Positions 45,959-54,884 of a DNA stretch of 64,000 nt are shown here, in pieces; positions within the stretch are counted from its first letter, which is position 1, and each line of letters begins with the position of its first letter. Position numbers and translations under genes: made by a program. The notes under the pieces were generated by a model. It did no database searches. It was not told the DNA's origin and saw nothing but the letters and a program-made list of their open reading frames with translations. The DNA comes from Syntrophales bacterium (GTDB lineage Bacteria > Desulfobacterota > Syntrophia > Syntrophales > PHBD01), in the NCBI GenBank assembly GCA_035363115.1, contig DAOSEM010000002.1, positions 62,001 to 126,000 of the forward strand. The letters run 5' to 3'.

Positions 45959-46567
45959 ATGCTGAAGGGACTGTTCACGTCAAAATGGAAGAAGAGGATG
46001 CTCCTTTTTTCGGGAGCTTTCCTGGTTCTCGCCGCCGCCGGGGCCTGGTGGCTCATCAAGAACCGCGAGACGGTTCCGAAGCAGGCCTTGCAGATCATGG
46101 CGGAGAACGTGGACCTCCAGGTCCAGAACGTCACGTACACCGACGTGGGAAGCTCCGGAGAAAAATGGGAGGTGAAGGCGGACAGCGCCCGGTACATGCG
46201 CGACGAGAAGATCGCCCTCTTTGACAGGGTGAAGATCCGGCTGATCCTGGCCGACGGCCAGACGTTCAACCTGACGGGAGACCAGGGCCGCCTCAAGACG
46301 GACCTGAAGGACATGGACATCACGGGCAACGTGGTGATCCTTTCCGACCGGGGGGACCGGTTCACGACGGACCGTCTCCAGTATGTCCATGGGGAGAAGA
46401 AAATCTACACCCAGTCTCCGGTCACCATGGAGAACGACCGGATGAAAATCCGGGGCGTGGGCCTGACCCTTCGGCTGGACAGCCGGGACCTGAAGCTCTC
46501 TTCCCGGGTCGAGGCGGAAACAAAGCCGGCGGGGGCGGCGGGGGGAAATCATGACAAAAAACGCTGA
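45959..46567 (+). CDS. lptC: LPS export protein LptC
   Basis: 202 residues with one N-terminal membrane helix (MLLFSGAFLVLAAAGAWWLI). The periplasmic part has the LptC beta-jellyroll pattern: VQNVTYTDVGSSGEKWEV, ARYMRDEKIALFDRVKI, FNLTGDQGRL and ITGNVVILSDRGDRFTTDRL. It ties the LptBFG pump to LptA. Start ATG 45959 chosen; TTG 45941 is possible. It overlaps lptA by 17 bases. Confidence 0.88.
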   Translation: MLKGLFTSKWKKRMLLFSGAFLVLAAAGAWWLIKNRETVPKQALQIMAENVDLQVQNVTYTDVGSSGEKWEVKADSARYMRDEKIALFDRVKIRLILADGQTFNLTGDQGRLKTDLKDMDITGNVVILSDRGDRFTTDRLQYVHGEKKIYTQSPVTMENDRMKIRGVGLTLRLDSRDLKLSSRVEAETKPAGAAGGNHDKKR

Positions 46568-47126
46568 CAGTTCCGTGATTCGGATGGCCGCGACGATCCT
46601 CGTTGCGGTCTGCCTGGCCGCCGGCGTCGCCTGGGGACAGGCAAAGGTTCCGGTGAGCCGCAGCGAGCCGATCCAGATCGTCTCCGACCGCCTGGATGCC
46701 TACGATGAAAAGAAGCTGGTGGTTTTCTCCGGGCATGCCGTGGCCGTTCAGGGCGACAAGGCCATCCGGGCCGACAGCATATCGCTTTTCTATAAAAAGG
46801 AAGGCCATCAGGCCGGACCGAAGGCCTCCAAGGGACCCGACATGGGCGGAGGAGACCTGGACCGGGTGGAGGCGAAGGGACACGTCATCATCACACAGGG
46901 GCCGAAGACGGTCACGGGGGACTTCGCCGTCTATTTCCAGGATGCCCAGAAGATCGAGATGACCGGGAACGCGGTCCTGAAAGAAGGCCGCAGCACGATC
47001 CGCGGCGACAGGGTCATCGTGCTTCTGGACGAGGGGCGGGGCTTCGTGGAAGCCGGGGAGTCCAAGCGGGTCATGGCGACGATTTATCCCTCCGAAAAAT
47101 CCCAGCCGGGAAAGAAGAAGCCGTGA
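46551..47126 (+). CDS. lptA: Periplasmic LPS carrier LptA
   Basis: 191 residues with a signal peptide ending near GVAWG. The OstA-like fold is shown by PIQIVSDRLDAYDEKKLVVFSGHAV, VEAKGHVIITQGPKTVTGD, YFQDAQKIEMTGNAVL and IRGDRVIVLLD. It forms the periplasmic bridge carrying lipopolysaccharide to LptD. Ends two bases before lptB. Confidence 0.9.
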   Translation: MTKNADSSVIRMAATILVAVCLAAGVAWGQAKVPVSRSEPIQIVSDRLDAYDEKKLVVFSGHAVAVQGDKAIRADSISLFYKKEGHQAGPKASKGPDMGGGDLDRVEAKGHVIITQGPKTVTGDFAVYFQDAQKIEMTGNAVLKEGRSTIRGDRVIVLLDEGRGFVEAGESKRVMATIYPSEKSQPGKKKP

Positions 47127-47127
47127 C

Positions 47128-47850
47128 ATGGAGCGGCTGACGGCGGAGGGACTCGTCAAGGTCTACAGCGGCCGGCGAGTCGTCGACGGCATTCACCTGG
47201 AGATTCAACCCGGAGAGGTCGTCGGGCTGCTGGGACCGAACGGAGCGGGGAAGACCACGACGTTTTACATGGTCGTCGGGCTCATCCGACCCGACGGAGG
47301 ACGGATTCTCCTCAACGGGGAGGAACTGACGGGCCAGCCCATGTATGTCCGGGCCCGAAAGGGGATCAGCTATCTGCCCCAGGAGCCGTCGGTCTTCCGG
47401 AAACTGACGGTGGAGGAGAACATCCTGGCCATCCTGGAGACCCTGGAGATGGAGCAGGGGGAACGGGAGGAGCGACTCCGGGATCTTCTGGACGAGCTGG
47501 ATCTGACGCCGCTTCGGTCCAACCGGGCCTATTCCCTCTCCGGAGGCGAGCGGCGGCGGGTTGAGATCACGAGGGCCCTGGTTACATCCCCGAAATATAT
47601 CCTTCTGGACGAGCCCTTCGCGGGAATCGATCCCCTCGCCGTTGCGGATATCCAGAAGATCATCGGCCAGTTGAAAGCAAAAGGGATCGGGGTGGTCATT
47701 TCCGATCACAATGTCCGGGAGACGCTTTCCGTCTGCGATCGGGCTTACATTGTCAATGAAGGGATGGTTCTGGTGGAAGGGGACCCCGACACCATCGCCT
47801 CCTGCGAGATCGCCCGGAAGATATACCTCGGGGAAGGATTCAGCCTGTAA
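47128..47850 (+). CDS. lptB: LPS export ABC ATPase LptB
   Basis: 240 residues. Walker A GPNGAGKTTTFYMVVG, Q-loop YLPQEPSVFRKLTVEEN, signature YSLSGGERRRVEI, Walker B YILLDEPFAGIDPLA and H-loop ISDHNVRETLSVCDRAY are all standard for LptB. Powers LPS extraction with LptFG, which are not in the window. Confidence 0.96.
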   Translation: MERLTAEGLVKVYSGRRVVDGIHLEIQPGEVVGLLGPNGAGKTTTFYMVVGLIRPDGGRILLNGEELTGQPMYVRARKGISYLPQEPSVFRKLTVEENILAILETLEMEQGEREERLRDLLDELDLTPLRSNRAYSLSGGERRRVEITRALVTSPKYILLDEPFAGIDPLAVADIQKIIGQLKAKGIGVVISDHNVRETLSVCDRAYIVNEGMVLVEGDPDTIASCEIARKIYLGEGFSL

Positions 47851-47910
47851 CAGGCGGTTTGTGGGGAGGAACGGGATTTTCCTCCGTACCGCGGGCCGCA
47901 GGCAATCGAT

Positions 47911-49389
47911 ATGGCTCTGGAACTGAAACAAAACCTGAAGTTGACCCAGCAACTGGTCATGACGCCCCAGCTTCAGCAGGCCATCAAGCTGCTGCAGGTG
48001 TCGCGCCTGGAGCTTGTGGATGCGATCAACCAGGAAATGCAGGAAAATCCCCTCCTGGAAGAGCTGACCGGAGAAGAGTACAGCGTGACGGAAACCCCGG
48101 CCGAATCGGATGATCTCAAGACGGTTGAAGGGGAAGAGATCAAGCTGGCGGACCACACGGAGGAGTTGACCGGCGAGGGAGACGGCAAGACCGAGTTTGA
48201 CTGGGACAATTATCTTGAGGACTACGGATCCGTCGGGGTCACCTACGACCGCTCCGGTGAGGAAGGGCCAGCCTGGGACAATTTCCTGACCGCGCAGACG
48301 TCGCTGACGGATCACCTCATGTGGCAGGTCAAGCTTTCGCGGATGAACGAAAGCGAGATGGCCGTGGCGGAGCAGATCGTGGGGAACCTCGATATGAACG
48401 GCTACCTGGTCGCGACGGTGGAGGAAATCGCCGCCCAGTCGGGGACGCAGCCGCCCTTTGTCGAGGGCGTTCTCCGCAAGGTTCATGACTTCGATCCTCC
48501 CGGCGTTGCAGCCCGCGACCTGAAGGAGTGTCTTCTTATCCAGGCCAGGGTTCTCCGGGCCGGACCCCTGGTGCAGTCGATCATCCGGGATCACCTGAAG
48601 GAACTGGAAATCAAGAATTACAACCAGATCTGCCGGAAACTGAAGGCCTCCGCCGAGGACGTGGAGGCGGCGATCCTGGTTATCATGAACATGAATCCCA
48701 AGCCGGGCGCCCTCTACAATGAGGAAAAGGCCCAGCCCGTCATCCCGGACGTGTTCGTCTTCAAGGCGGGGGATGAATACAAGATCGTCCTGAACGACGA
48801 CGGCCTGCCACGGCTCCGGATCTCCAATTTCTACCGGGAGGTCATGGCGGGCCTCAGCGGCAGCACAAACTCCGAGGGGAGCCGCCGCTACATCCGGGAG
48901 AAGATCCAGTCCGCCACGTGGCTGATCAAGAGCATCCAGCAGCGGCAGAACACCATCTACAAGGTGACCGAGAGCATCCTCCGGTTTCAGCTGGATTTCT
49001 TCGAGCAGGGAGTGTCCTTCCTGAAGCCGCTCGTTCTCCGGGACGTGGCCGATGACGTGGGAATGCACGAGTCCACCATCAGCCGGGTCGTATCCAACAA
49101 GTACGTCCATACCCCACGGGGGATCTATCTCCTCAAGTATTTCTTTTCCAGCGGCATCCATCGGACCTCCGGCGAGAACATCGCCTCCAAGAGCGTGAAG
49201 GAGGAAATCCGGAAGCTCATCCAGGCGGAGGATCCCCGCAAACCGTTGAGCGACCAGGAAATCGTCCAGCGCCTGGAGGCCGGGGGAATCGCCATCGCCC
49301 GACGGACCGTGGCCAAATACCGCGAGATGATGGGCATCCTTCCGTCTTCCAGGCGAAAAAGGCTCATCAAGACACAAAAAACAGATTGA
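47911..49389 (+). CDS. rpoN: RNA polymerase sigma-54 factor
   Basis: 492 residues. Region I starts MALELKQNLKLTQQLVMTPQLQQAIKLLQ and is followed by an acidic linker. The core-binding and DNA-binding parts include VADDVGMHESTISRVVSNKYV and the RpoN box ARRTVAKYREMMGI at the C-terminus. Works only with AAA+ activators, none of which is encoded here. Gene order lptB-rpoN-hpf-ptsN is conserved among proteobacteria. Confidence 0.97.
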   Translation: MALELKQNLKLTQQLVMTPQLQQAIKLLQVSRLELVDAINQEMQENPLLEELTGEEYSVTETPAESDDLKTVEGEEIKLADHTEELTGEGDGKTEFDWDNYLEDYGSVGVTYDRSGEEGPAWDNFLTAQTSLTDHLMWQVKLSRMNESEMAVAEQIVGNLDMNGYLVATVEEIAAQSGTQPPFVEGVLRKVHDFDPPGVAARDLKECLLIQARVLRAGPLVQSIIRDHLKELEIKNYNQICRKLKASAEDVEAAILVIMNMNPKPGALYNEEKAQPVIPDVFVFKAGDEYKIVLNDDGLPRLRISNFYREVMAGLSGSTNSEGSRRYIREKIQSATWLIKSIQQRQNTIYKVTESILRFQLDFFEQGVSFLKPLVLRDVADDVGMHESTISRVVSNKYVHTPRGIYLLKYFFSSGIHRTSGENIASKSVKEEIRKLIQAEDPRKPLSDQEIVQRLEAGGIAIARRTVAKYREMMGILPSSRRKRLIKTQKTD

Positions 49390-49414
49390 CATTTCAGAAC
49401 CCCATTTCTATAAA
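49386..49414 (+). promoter_or_regulatory. Strong sigma-70 promoter overlapping the rpoN stop
   Basis: Consensus TTGACA (49386-49391), exactly 17 bases, TATAAA (49409-49414). The -35 element contains the rpoN stop codon. It would transcribe hpf, ptsN, hprK and rapZ separately from rpoN with a leader of about 70 bases. Confidence 0.7.
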
Positions 49415-49489
49415 GCGCATCTTTGCCGTCGGGGGGGTGATGCCTCTCGGCGGCGGACTCCCTGAGAAGGATTGTAGGAGGATGGAACG

Positions 49490-50026
49490 ATGAAGATAAC
49501 GCTTACCTTCAGGAACACGGGCGGGGAGGACTGGTTCAAGCAGGTCGTCGACGAACGGCTGGGCAAGCTCCAGAAATACCTGGATCACCCGGCAGAGGCC
49601 CATGTTGTGTTGTCCGTCGAGAAATTCCGGCATGTCGCGGAGATCAGCCTCTCGGCTGACGGGGCGAATGTAATCGCCAAGGAAGAAGCGAAGGACATGA
49701 ACACGGCGATCGACAACGCCGTCGAGAAGGTGGAGCGCCAACTCAAGAGGCACAAGGAAAAGATCCGAACCCACAAGACCGGTGCGGGCCGCAGTGAAGA
49801 AAGAGTGCTGGTGGTCGAGCCGGTCGACGAGGACGAGGCCCGCGGTTCCCGGGTTGTGGAAACCCGGAAGGTCGTGCTCAGCCCCATGTCCCTGGACGAT
49901 GCGGTCCTGGAGATGGATTCCGTGAAAAACCGCTTCCTGATCTACCGTGACATCGCCACGGAAAACGTCAGGCTCCTCTACCGGAGGGAGGACGATAATT
50001 ACATCCTGATCGAGACGAACGGTTAG
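49490..50026 (+). CDS. hpf: Long-form ribosome hibernation promoting factor
   Basis: 178 residues. N-terminal S30AE domain (KITLTFRNTGGEDWFKQVV, NTAIDNAVEKVERQLKRHK) and a C-terminal dimerisation domain (RKVVLSPMSLDDAVLEMDSV, DNYILIET). The two-domain form dimerises ribosomes to 100S. ATG after TGTAGGAGG. It can be induced independently of rpoN from the promoter at 49386. Confidence 0.93.
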   Translation: MKITLTFRNTGGEDWFKQVVDERLGKLQKYLDHPAEAHVVLSVEKFRHVAEISLSADGANVIAKEEAKDMNTAIDNAVEKVERQLKRHKEKIRTHKTGAGRSEERVLVVEPVDEDEARGSRVVETRKVVLSPMSLDDAVLEMDSVKNRFLIYRDIATENVRLLYRREDDNYILIETNG

Positions 50027-50043
50027 CGCACGGGGATGGTGGC

Positions 50044-50502
50044 ATGAAAATTCTCGATATGATCAAAACCGGGTATGTCATCGAAGAGCTTCAGGCAAAG
50101 ACGAAGCGCGATGTCCTTACCGAACTGTCGTCGGTTTTTCTGCGTGACCTGTCGTGTGATCCGGAAGAAATGGTGTCGATTCTCCTGGAGCGGGAAAAGC
50201 TGGGAAGCACCGGCATCGGGGACGGCATCGCAATCCCGCATGGAAAGATGGGCTCCATGAAGGAACTCGTCGTTGCCTTCGGACGGAGCCGGAAAGGTAT
50301 TGATTTCAATGCCATGGACGGCAAGTCCGTCCACCTGTTTTTTCTCCTGATGGCCCCGGAAAATTCGGCGGGCCTGCATTTGAAGGCGCTCGCCAGAATA
50401 TCCCGGATGCTCAAAGACGGGGCGTTCCGGAAACGGCTGCTGGATGCCCGTTCCGAGCAGGAACTGCGGGCGGCCATCGCTGAAAAGGACGAAGCACCGT
50501 AG
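50044..50502 (+). CDS. ptsN: PTS IIA-like nitrogen regulatory protein
   Basis: 152 residues. EIIA-Ntr: the phosphorylated histidine is His66 in GIAIPHGKM, preceded by LLEREKLGSTGIGDG. Usually receives phosphate from the PtsP-NPr chain and regulates potassium and nitrogen functions. ptsP and an NPr gene are absent here. Confidence 0.93.
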   Translation: MKILDMIKTGYVIEELQAKTKRDVLTELSSVFLRDLSCDPEEMVSILLEREKLGSTGIGDGIAIPHGKMGSMKELVVAFGRSRKGIDFNAMDGKSVHLFFLLMAPENSAGLHLKALARISRMLKDGAFRKRLLDARSEQELRAAIAEKDEAP

Positions 50503-50530
50503 CAAGCCGCTTCATCAATACTGGACGGTC

Positions 50531-51412
50531 ATGGCGGCATTGACCATACGGGATCTCGCGGAACCATTCCATAACCTCCTGGGGATCGAGGATGCCGGTG
50601 GAATCGAATGCCCAAGCCGGCAAATCCGGACCGGCCGGTTGCGGGTGCTCGATCCCCTGTCCCGGGGTGAGCCGCTCCACCCGGGGACCATTCCCATCCT
50701 CCAGCCCGAAGGGCTGGTTCAGTTGTCCGGCCTTTCCGAATCGCTCAAGGGATCCCTGTTCCGGTCTCTTGTCCGAGGGGGGGCGCCGTGCCTTCTCTTG
50801 TCTTCCGCTTTTTCAATCCCCCCCTTCCTGATACGCCTTTCCCGGCGGTTTCGTATGCCTGTGCTGGCTTCCTCCCTGGAGGGAGCCCACCTGGAAAGCC
50901 GTTTCAAGGGCCTGGTCCGCGAGCATTGTGACGGGATCAGAAGGGTCCACGGCTGCCTGGTGGTTGTGTCCGGGATCGGCATCCTGATCACAGGTGAGCA
51001 TGGAACGGGAAAGACGACGACGGTCCTCCGGCTGGCGGAATGGGAAGGTGGAGCATGGGTCGCCGATGACGCCGTGGATCTTTCCCGTCGCGGGGAGGCC
51101 GTCTATGGCCGCGCTCCCGGACGCATCCGCGGTCTCGCGGCGGTTCCGGGGCGGGGCATTGTCCGTGTCTCCCGCCTTATTCCCGGGGTACGGATCCGGG
51201 AAGAGGCTCCCGTCGGCGGGGTGGTCCGCCTGGTCCGACGGGACGGGGAGCGGGATGGAGAATGGTCCGGGACGGGGGAGCGGTGCGAGGCGTACCGGAT
51301 TCTGGGACTTGAACGACCGTTTTGCGAACTGGCCGTACAGGAAGGGGAGCCGGCGCACCGCCGGATCGCCGGCTGGGCGGCCTCACTCGATTCGGGAGGG
51401 ATGAAACCATGA
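50531..51412 (+). CDS. hprK: Degenerate HPr kinase/phosphorylase
   Basis: 293 residues, with the HprK N-terminal domain and the C-terminal kinase domain. Preserved: His140 in RRVHGCLVV, Walker A GEHGTGKTTT (155-164) and the VADDAVDL acidic pair 179-180. Changed: the HprK signature, normally E-[V/I]-R-G-L-G-I, reads AAVPGRGIVRV (203-213), so both the Glu and the Arg of the signature are missing (Ala204, Pro206). The kinase may be altered or inactive. ATG 50531 has no good ribosome site; the frame is open upstream. Overlaps rapZ by four bases. Confidence 0.75.
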   Translation: MAALTIRDLAEPFHNLLGIEDAGGIECPSRQIRTGRLRVLDPLSRGEPLHPGTIPILQPEGLVQLSGLSESLKGSLFRSLVRGGAPCLLLSSAFSIPPFLIRLSRRFRMPVLASSLEGAHLESRFKGLVREHCDGIRRVHGCLVVVSGIGILITGEHGTGKTTTVLRLAEWEGGAWVADDAVDLSRRGEAVYGRAPGRIRGLAAVPGRGIVRVSRLIPGVRIREEAPVGGVVRLVRRDGERDGEWSGTGERCEAYRILGLERPFCELAVQEGEPAHRRIAGWAASLDSGGMKP

Positions 51413-52278
51413 AAAGGCCCCGTGTGGTCATCGTGACCGGCCTGTCCGGCTCGGGAAAAAGCACGGCCTTGAGGGCACTGGAGGACATCGGTTTTTTCTG
51501 CGTGGACAACCTGCCGGTGGTTCTGCTTCCGGATTTCCTGGAGATTCAGGCTGTTGAGGAAAAGGAAATCACCCAGGTGGCCCTGGTCATGGACCTGCGG
51601 GAAGCCGGTTTCCTGGAGCGGTATCCGGAGATTTTCGAACTCCTGAAGGAAAAGGGATACCGGATCGAAGTGCTGTTTCTCGACGCCGGCAACGAGGCCC
51701 TCCTGCACCGGTTCAGCGAGACAAGGCGCATGCATCCCCTGGCGATGAAGGGGTCCGTCATGGAGGGGATCCAGGAGGAGCGCAGGAAAATGACTGCGCT
51801 CAAGGACATGGCCGACACGGTGATCGATACGACGTTCCTGAACGTGCACCAGCTCAAGGACGCCGTTCAGCGGGCCTTTCTGCCACCGACAACGACCCGC
51901 CGGATCATCCTGCACGTCCAGTCTTTCGGGTACCGCTACGGCCTGCCGGCGGATGCCGATATCGTCCTGGACGTGCGGTTCCTGCAGAATCCCTACTTCG
52001 TGGAGACCCTCAAGCGCCTGGACGGCCATGTATCGGCGGTTCGGGAGTACGTGCTGGCATCCGAGGAGAGCCGGGCGTTTCTCGAACAGCTCCTGTCGCT
52101 CCTCACCTTCCTCCTCCCCCTCTACGAGAAGGAGGGGAAGCCCCGCATCAACGTCGCCATGGGATGCACGGGAGGCCGCCACCGCTCCGTCGTCATGGCC
52201 AACGAGCTGGCGGCCCATTTCGCCGACCAGGGCTACCTGGTCAGCACGACCCACCGGGACATCAACAAGAGCGGCTGA
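51409..52278 (+). CDS. rapZ: RNase adapter/nucleotide-binding protein RapZ
   Basis: 289 residues. Walker A VTGLSGSGKSTAL at residue 8, VDNLP motif, ARRMHPL-type TRRMHPLAMKGSVMEGI, and the C-terminal MGCTGGRHRSVVMANELA signature. In enterobacteria it controls glucosamine-6-phosphate synthesis through sRNA; its role in this lineage is unproven. Convergent with the M23 peptidase, stops only seven bases apart. Confidence 0.93.
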   Translation: MKRPRVVIVTGLSGSGKSTALRALEDIGFFCVDNLPVVLLPDFLEIQAVEEKEITQVALVMDLREAGFLERYPEIFELLKEKGYRIEVLFLDAGNEALLHRFSETRRMHPLAMKGSVMEGIQEERRKMTALKDMADTVIDTTFLNVHQLKDAVQRAFLPPTTTRRIILHVQSFGYRYGLPADADIVLDVRFLQNPYFVETLKRLDGHVSAVREYVLASEESRAFLEQLLSLLTFLLPLYEKEGKPRINVAMGCTGGRHRSVVMANELAAHFADQGYLVSTTHRDINKSG

Positions 52279-52285
52279 TCCTTCC

Positions 52286-53614
52286 CTACGGTGTCGCCGC
52301 CAACTTTGCCGTCACGTTGTCCTTGATCCAGTGGGGATCCCACCACTCCGTCGGGTTCACGAACTCTCCCGCCACGAGGATGGAGAAGTGGAGATGGTCT
52401 CCCCCGGCAAGGCCCGTCAGGCCGCTCGTTCCGAGGACCCCTCCCTTTTTCACTTCCTGGCCGTTCTTCACCTGGATGCCTGTCAGGTGGGCGTAGAGGC
52501 TGAACAGCCCCTGTCCGTGGTCGAGGATCACCGCATTCCCGTAAATCCCGAGGGGGCCTGCGAAGACCACCAGGCCGCTGTTGGCTGCCTCGATCGGGGC
52601 CTGGGCGGTGGACGCCAGGTCCACGCCCATGTGGGTGCTTTCGCCCAAAGACTGGCCGTTGTACCGGTAATAGCGGTGGTCGCCGAACTGGGCCATCGGT
52701 GCCGCGTCCTTCATGCGGAGGAAAGGGCCTTCCCACAGCTGTTTCGGTACGGACCGCTGGCAGATGGAGAAGATCGTTTTCGCGTTTTCCTCGCGCAGCT
52801 TGGAATTGACGTAGACAAACGTCTCGACCGGGGTCTTCCCGCGCAGCTCCGGGATGGCCGCCTGGAACTCCGGCATCTTCTGTTGGAAGAAGGCGTCGCC
52901 CAGGGACATCTCGTCGCTCCGGAACTTCTTTTCCAGGATGAGGGCCGGCAGGGTGACCGCACCCTCGTTGCCCGCTGCATCCCGGGCCACGACCTGGATG
53001 CGGGGCCTGGCGGTCGCCGCACCGACGGGTAGGGCGAAGTAGACGACCTCCAGCGGCTTGCCTCCGGCATCCGCTGTGAAGGCAGGGAAGAAACGCCGGT
53101 CCACCATGACCCCGCTCATGATGACCGGCTTGGACAGCCGGTATGTCACGAGGCAGGTTCCGCCGGGGTTGATGTGGTTCATGGCGCCGGTGAGAAGGAT
53201 CTGAGGCGGGGTGATGTCGACCTTGACGGGCTTCGTGACGACGGCCGTGTTCGCCCAGAGGGAATGGTCGGTGGCGGTGATGGTCAGGGTCGCCGAGCCC
53301 TCCTGAAGCTTCCAGTGCCACGGATCAAGGGGCAGGGAGAGGATTTTCTCGCGGACTCCCCGCTGGGGGAAATCCTCCGCCGCGATGACCTGGGTCCGGG
53401 TTCCCTGGGAGAGCGTCACGACGGCCTTTTTCAGGCCGCTGCCGGAGTCGCGGAAGGTGATGCCCAGGACCTTCTGCCTCCCCACGAGGCTGACATCCTG
53501 GTCCAGGTCGATCCGGGGCTTCTGGAACTCGCCCACGGTCAGGAGGAACCAGGCCGCCCCCCCCAGCACCAGGACCGCGGCCACTCCAATGATCATCCAC
53601 TTGTTTGGTTTCAC
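52286..53614 (-). CDS. Membrane-anchored M23 peptidase
   Basis: 442 residues from GTG 53614, six bases after GGGGAGG. One N-terminal membrane helix (MIIGVAAVLVLGGAAWFLL), two Ig-like beta domains (about 40-230), and a C-terminal LytM/M23 domain: STHMGVDLASTAQAPIEAAN with the first zinc ligands, GNAVILDHGQGLFSLYAHL, and the HLHFSILVAGEFVNP box with the final histidine. All zinc ligands are present, so it should be an active peptidoglycan endopeptidase. Confidence 0.9.
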   Translation of the reverse strand: MKPNKWMIIGVAAVLVLGGAAWFLLTVGEFQKPRIDLDQDVSLVGRQKVLGITFRDSGSGLKKAVVTLSQGTRTQVIAAEDFPQRGVREKILSLPLDPWHWKLQEGSATLTITATDHSLWANTAVVTKPVKVDITPPQILLTGAMNHINPGGTCLVTYRLSKPVIMSGVMVDRRFFPAFTADAGGKPLEVVYFALPVGAATARPRIQVVARDAAGNEGAVTLPALILEKKFRSDEMSLGDAFFQQKMPEFQAAIPELRGKTPVETFVYVNSKLREENAKTIFSICQRSVPKQLWEGPFLRMKDAAPMAQFGDHRYYRYNGQSLGESTHMGVDLASTAQAPIEAANSGLVVFAGPLGIYGNAVILDHGQGLFSLYAHLTGIQVKNGQEVKKGGVLGTSGLTGLAGGDHLHFSILVAGEFVNPTEWWDPHWIKDNVTAKLAATP

Positions 53615-53687
53615 AACCGACCTCCCCGCCAGAATTGGCGCCGGCAGGCGTGCACACACCTGTTCTCCCGGCGTCCGGCGTGGTCTT

Positions 53688-53716
53688 TCTATAAAGGCTT
53701 TGCAGAGCCTTTTCAA
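53688..53716 (-). promoter_or_regulatory. Promoter with embedded palindrome
   Basis: On the minus strand TTGAAA (plus 53711-53716), 17 bases, TATAGA (53688-53693). The spacer is occupied by AAAGGCT, six bases, AGCCTTT (53693-53712), placing a dyad exactly between the two hexamers, where a repressor or a MerR-type activator would bind. The M23 gene starts 74 bases downstream. Confidence 0.55.
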
Positions 53717-53776
53717 GCGAAACGGGCCGCCGGCTTCACCGCTTCCATGGGAACCCGTCCCGCTGCAATGCAGTGG

Positions 53777-53805
53777 TTGTCTGTCTGCCGGTTTCCCTGT
53801 AAGAT
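53777..53805 (+). promoter_or_regulatory. Candidate promoter of the methyltransferase gene
   Basis: TTGTCT, 17 bases, TAAGAT, 58 bases before the ATG at 53863. Moderate match; the gap between the divergent genes is AT-richer than average. Confidence 0.4.
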
Positions 53806-53862
53806 GCATTTCGCAATCATTATCGTTCCGAAATAGAATGACAGCGAAAAAAAAGGAGAATT

Positions 53863-54774
53863 ATGAACAGGCGTGCGGAAGCGAATCCAACCGGGAATGC
53901 CGTTGAGCATCAGCCTTCACAGACCGCGATGGGGACGGTTTTCCTGCGGGCCATGGCGGCGGTGGACAGGAGAAGCGGCATCCGGGGCCCCGATGACCTG
54001 GCGCAGCACTTCCTGCCCGATGACCGCAGGATCATTCTCCAGGATCCGGCGCTCAGGGGATGGGTCATCCGGAACTCCGTTTCTCCAGGGATGTACGAGT
54101 TCCTGATCGCGCGGACGGCTTACTTCGACGGCATCGTGAAACTGGCCCTGGCCGCAAGGGTTCCGCAGATCGTCTTCCTGGGGGCGGGGTATGACAGCCG
54201 GCCCTACCGTTTCCGGGACCTGATCGGGGAAACGCGGATTTTCGAAATGGACATGCCGAAGATCCAGGAGCACAAGCGGAAACTGCTGGAGCGGGCGCGC
54301 ATTCCCATCCCGGAGCAGCTCACGTTCGTTCCCGTCGACTTCCGGACCGGCGGCATTGGAGGAAAACTCAGCAAGGCGGGATTCGATCCGGGCCTGGAAG
54401 CGCTCTTCGTCTGGGAGGGGGTCACGTATTACCTTCCCGGGAAGGCCATCAACAACACGCTCAAGGCGATCAGGGATCATTCGTACCCGGGGAGCACCGT
54501 CTGTTTCGACTATGCGTCCCGCTCTCCCGAAAAACAGGGGAGCGACCGGGTGCAGAAATTGAAGGATAACATGAAATCGAGCTATCCCGAAGAACCGGCC
54601 TGTTTCGCCTTGCGGGACGGGGAGATCGAATCTTTCCTGGAGAAGAGGGGCTACAGGATCCTGGAGAACCTCACGTCGGAGGATATGGAGGCGAGATACC
54701 TGAACCTGCCCGATCGTGCCCTGGCGGGGACGGTTCCTTCCGTGTTCTCCTTTGTCTGGGCGGAGCTTCTGTGA
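53863..54774 (+). CDS. LCMT-type class I SAM methyltransferase
   Basis: 303 residues. SAM-binding motif IVFLGAGYDSRPYRF near residue 105, acid loop FEMDMPKIQEHKRKLL, LTFVPVDFR and the active region FVWEGVTYYLPGKAINNTL. These are the blocks of bacterial leucine carboxyl methyltransferase-like (PPM1/YktD) proteins, which methylate small molecules or polyketide-type substrates; the actual target is unknown. Good ribosome site AAAAGGAG. Confidence 0.85.
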   Translation: MNRRAEANPTGNAVEHQPSQTAMGTVFLRAMAAVDRRSGIRGPDDLAQHFLPDDRRIILQDPALRGWVIRNSVSPGMYEFLIARTAYFDGIVKLALAARVPQIVFLGAGYDSRPYRFRDLIGETRIFEMDMPKIQEHKRKLLERARIPIPEQLTFVPVDFRTGGIGGKLSKAGFDPGLEALFVWEGVTYYLPGKAINNTLKAIRDHSYPGSTVCFDYASRSPEKQGSDRVQKLKDNMKSSYPEEPACFALRDGEIESFLEKRGYRILENLTSEDMEARYLNLPDRALAGTVPSVFSFVWAELL

Positions 54775-54884
54775 CCGTCCCGTACCGGAAAAGGAATGGA
54801 TCGCAAGGTTTCCCCGTGCCGGGAGCAGGAAACCGGGCCGTACGGGACATCGGATGCAGACTCTTGACCGCCGAAGGAGGAACG

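Noticed and set aside
47071..49392. A 773-codon minus-strand frame across lptB and rpoN
   Set aside because: Antisense of two unmistakable genes; low-complexity translation.
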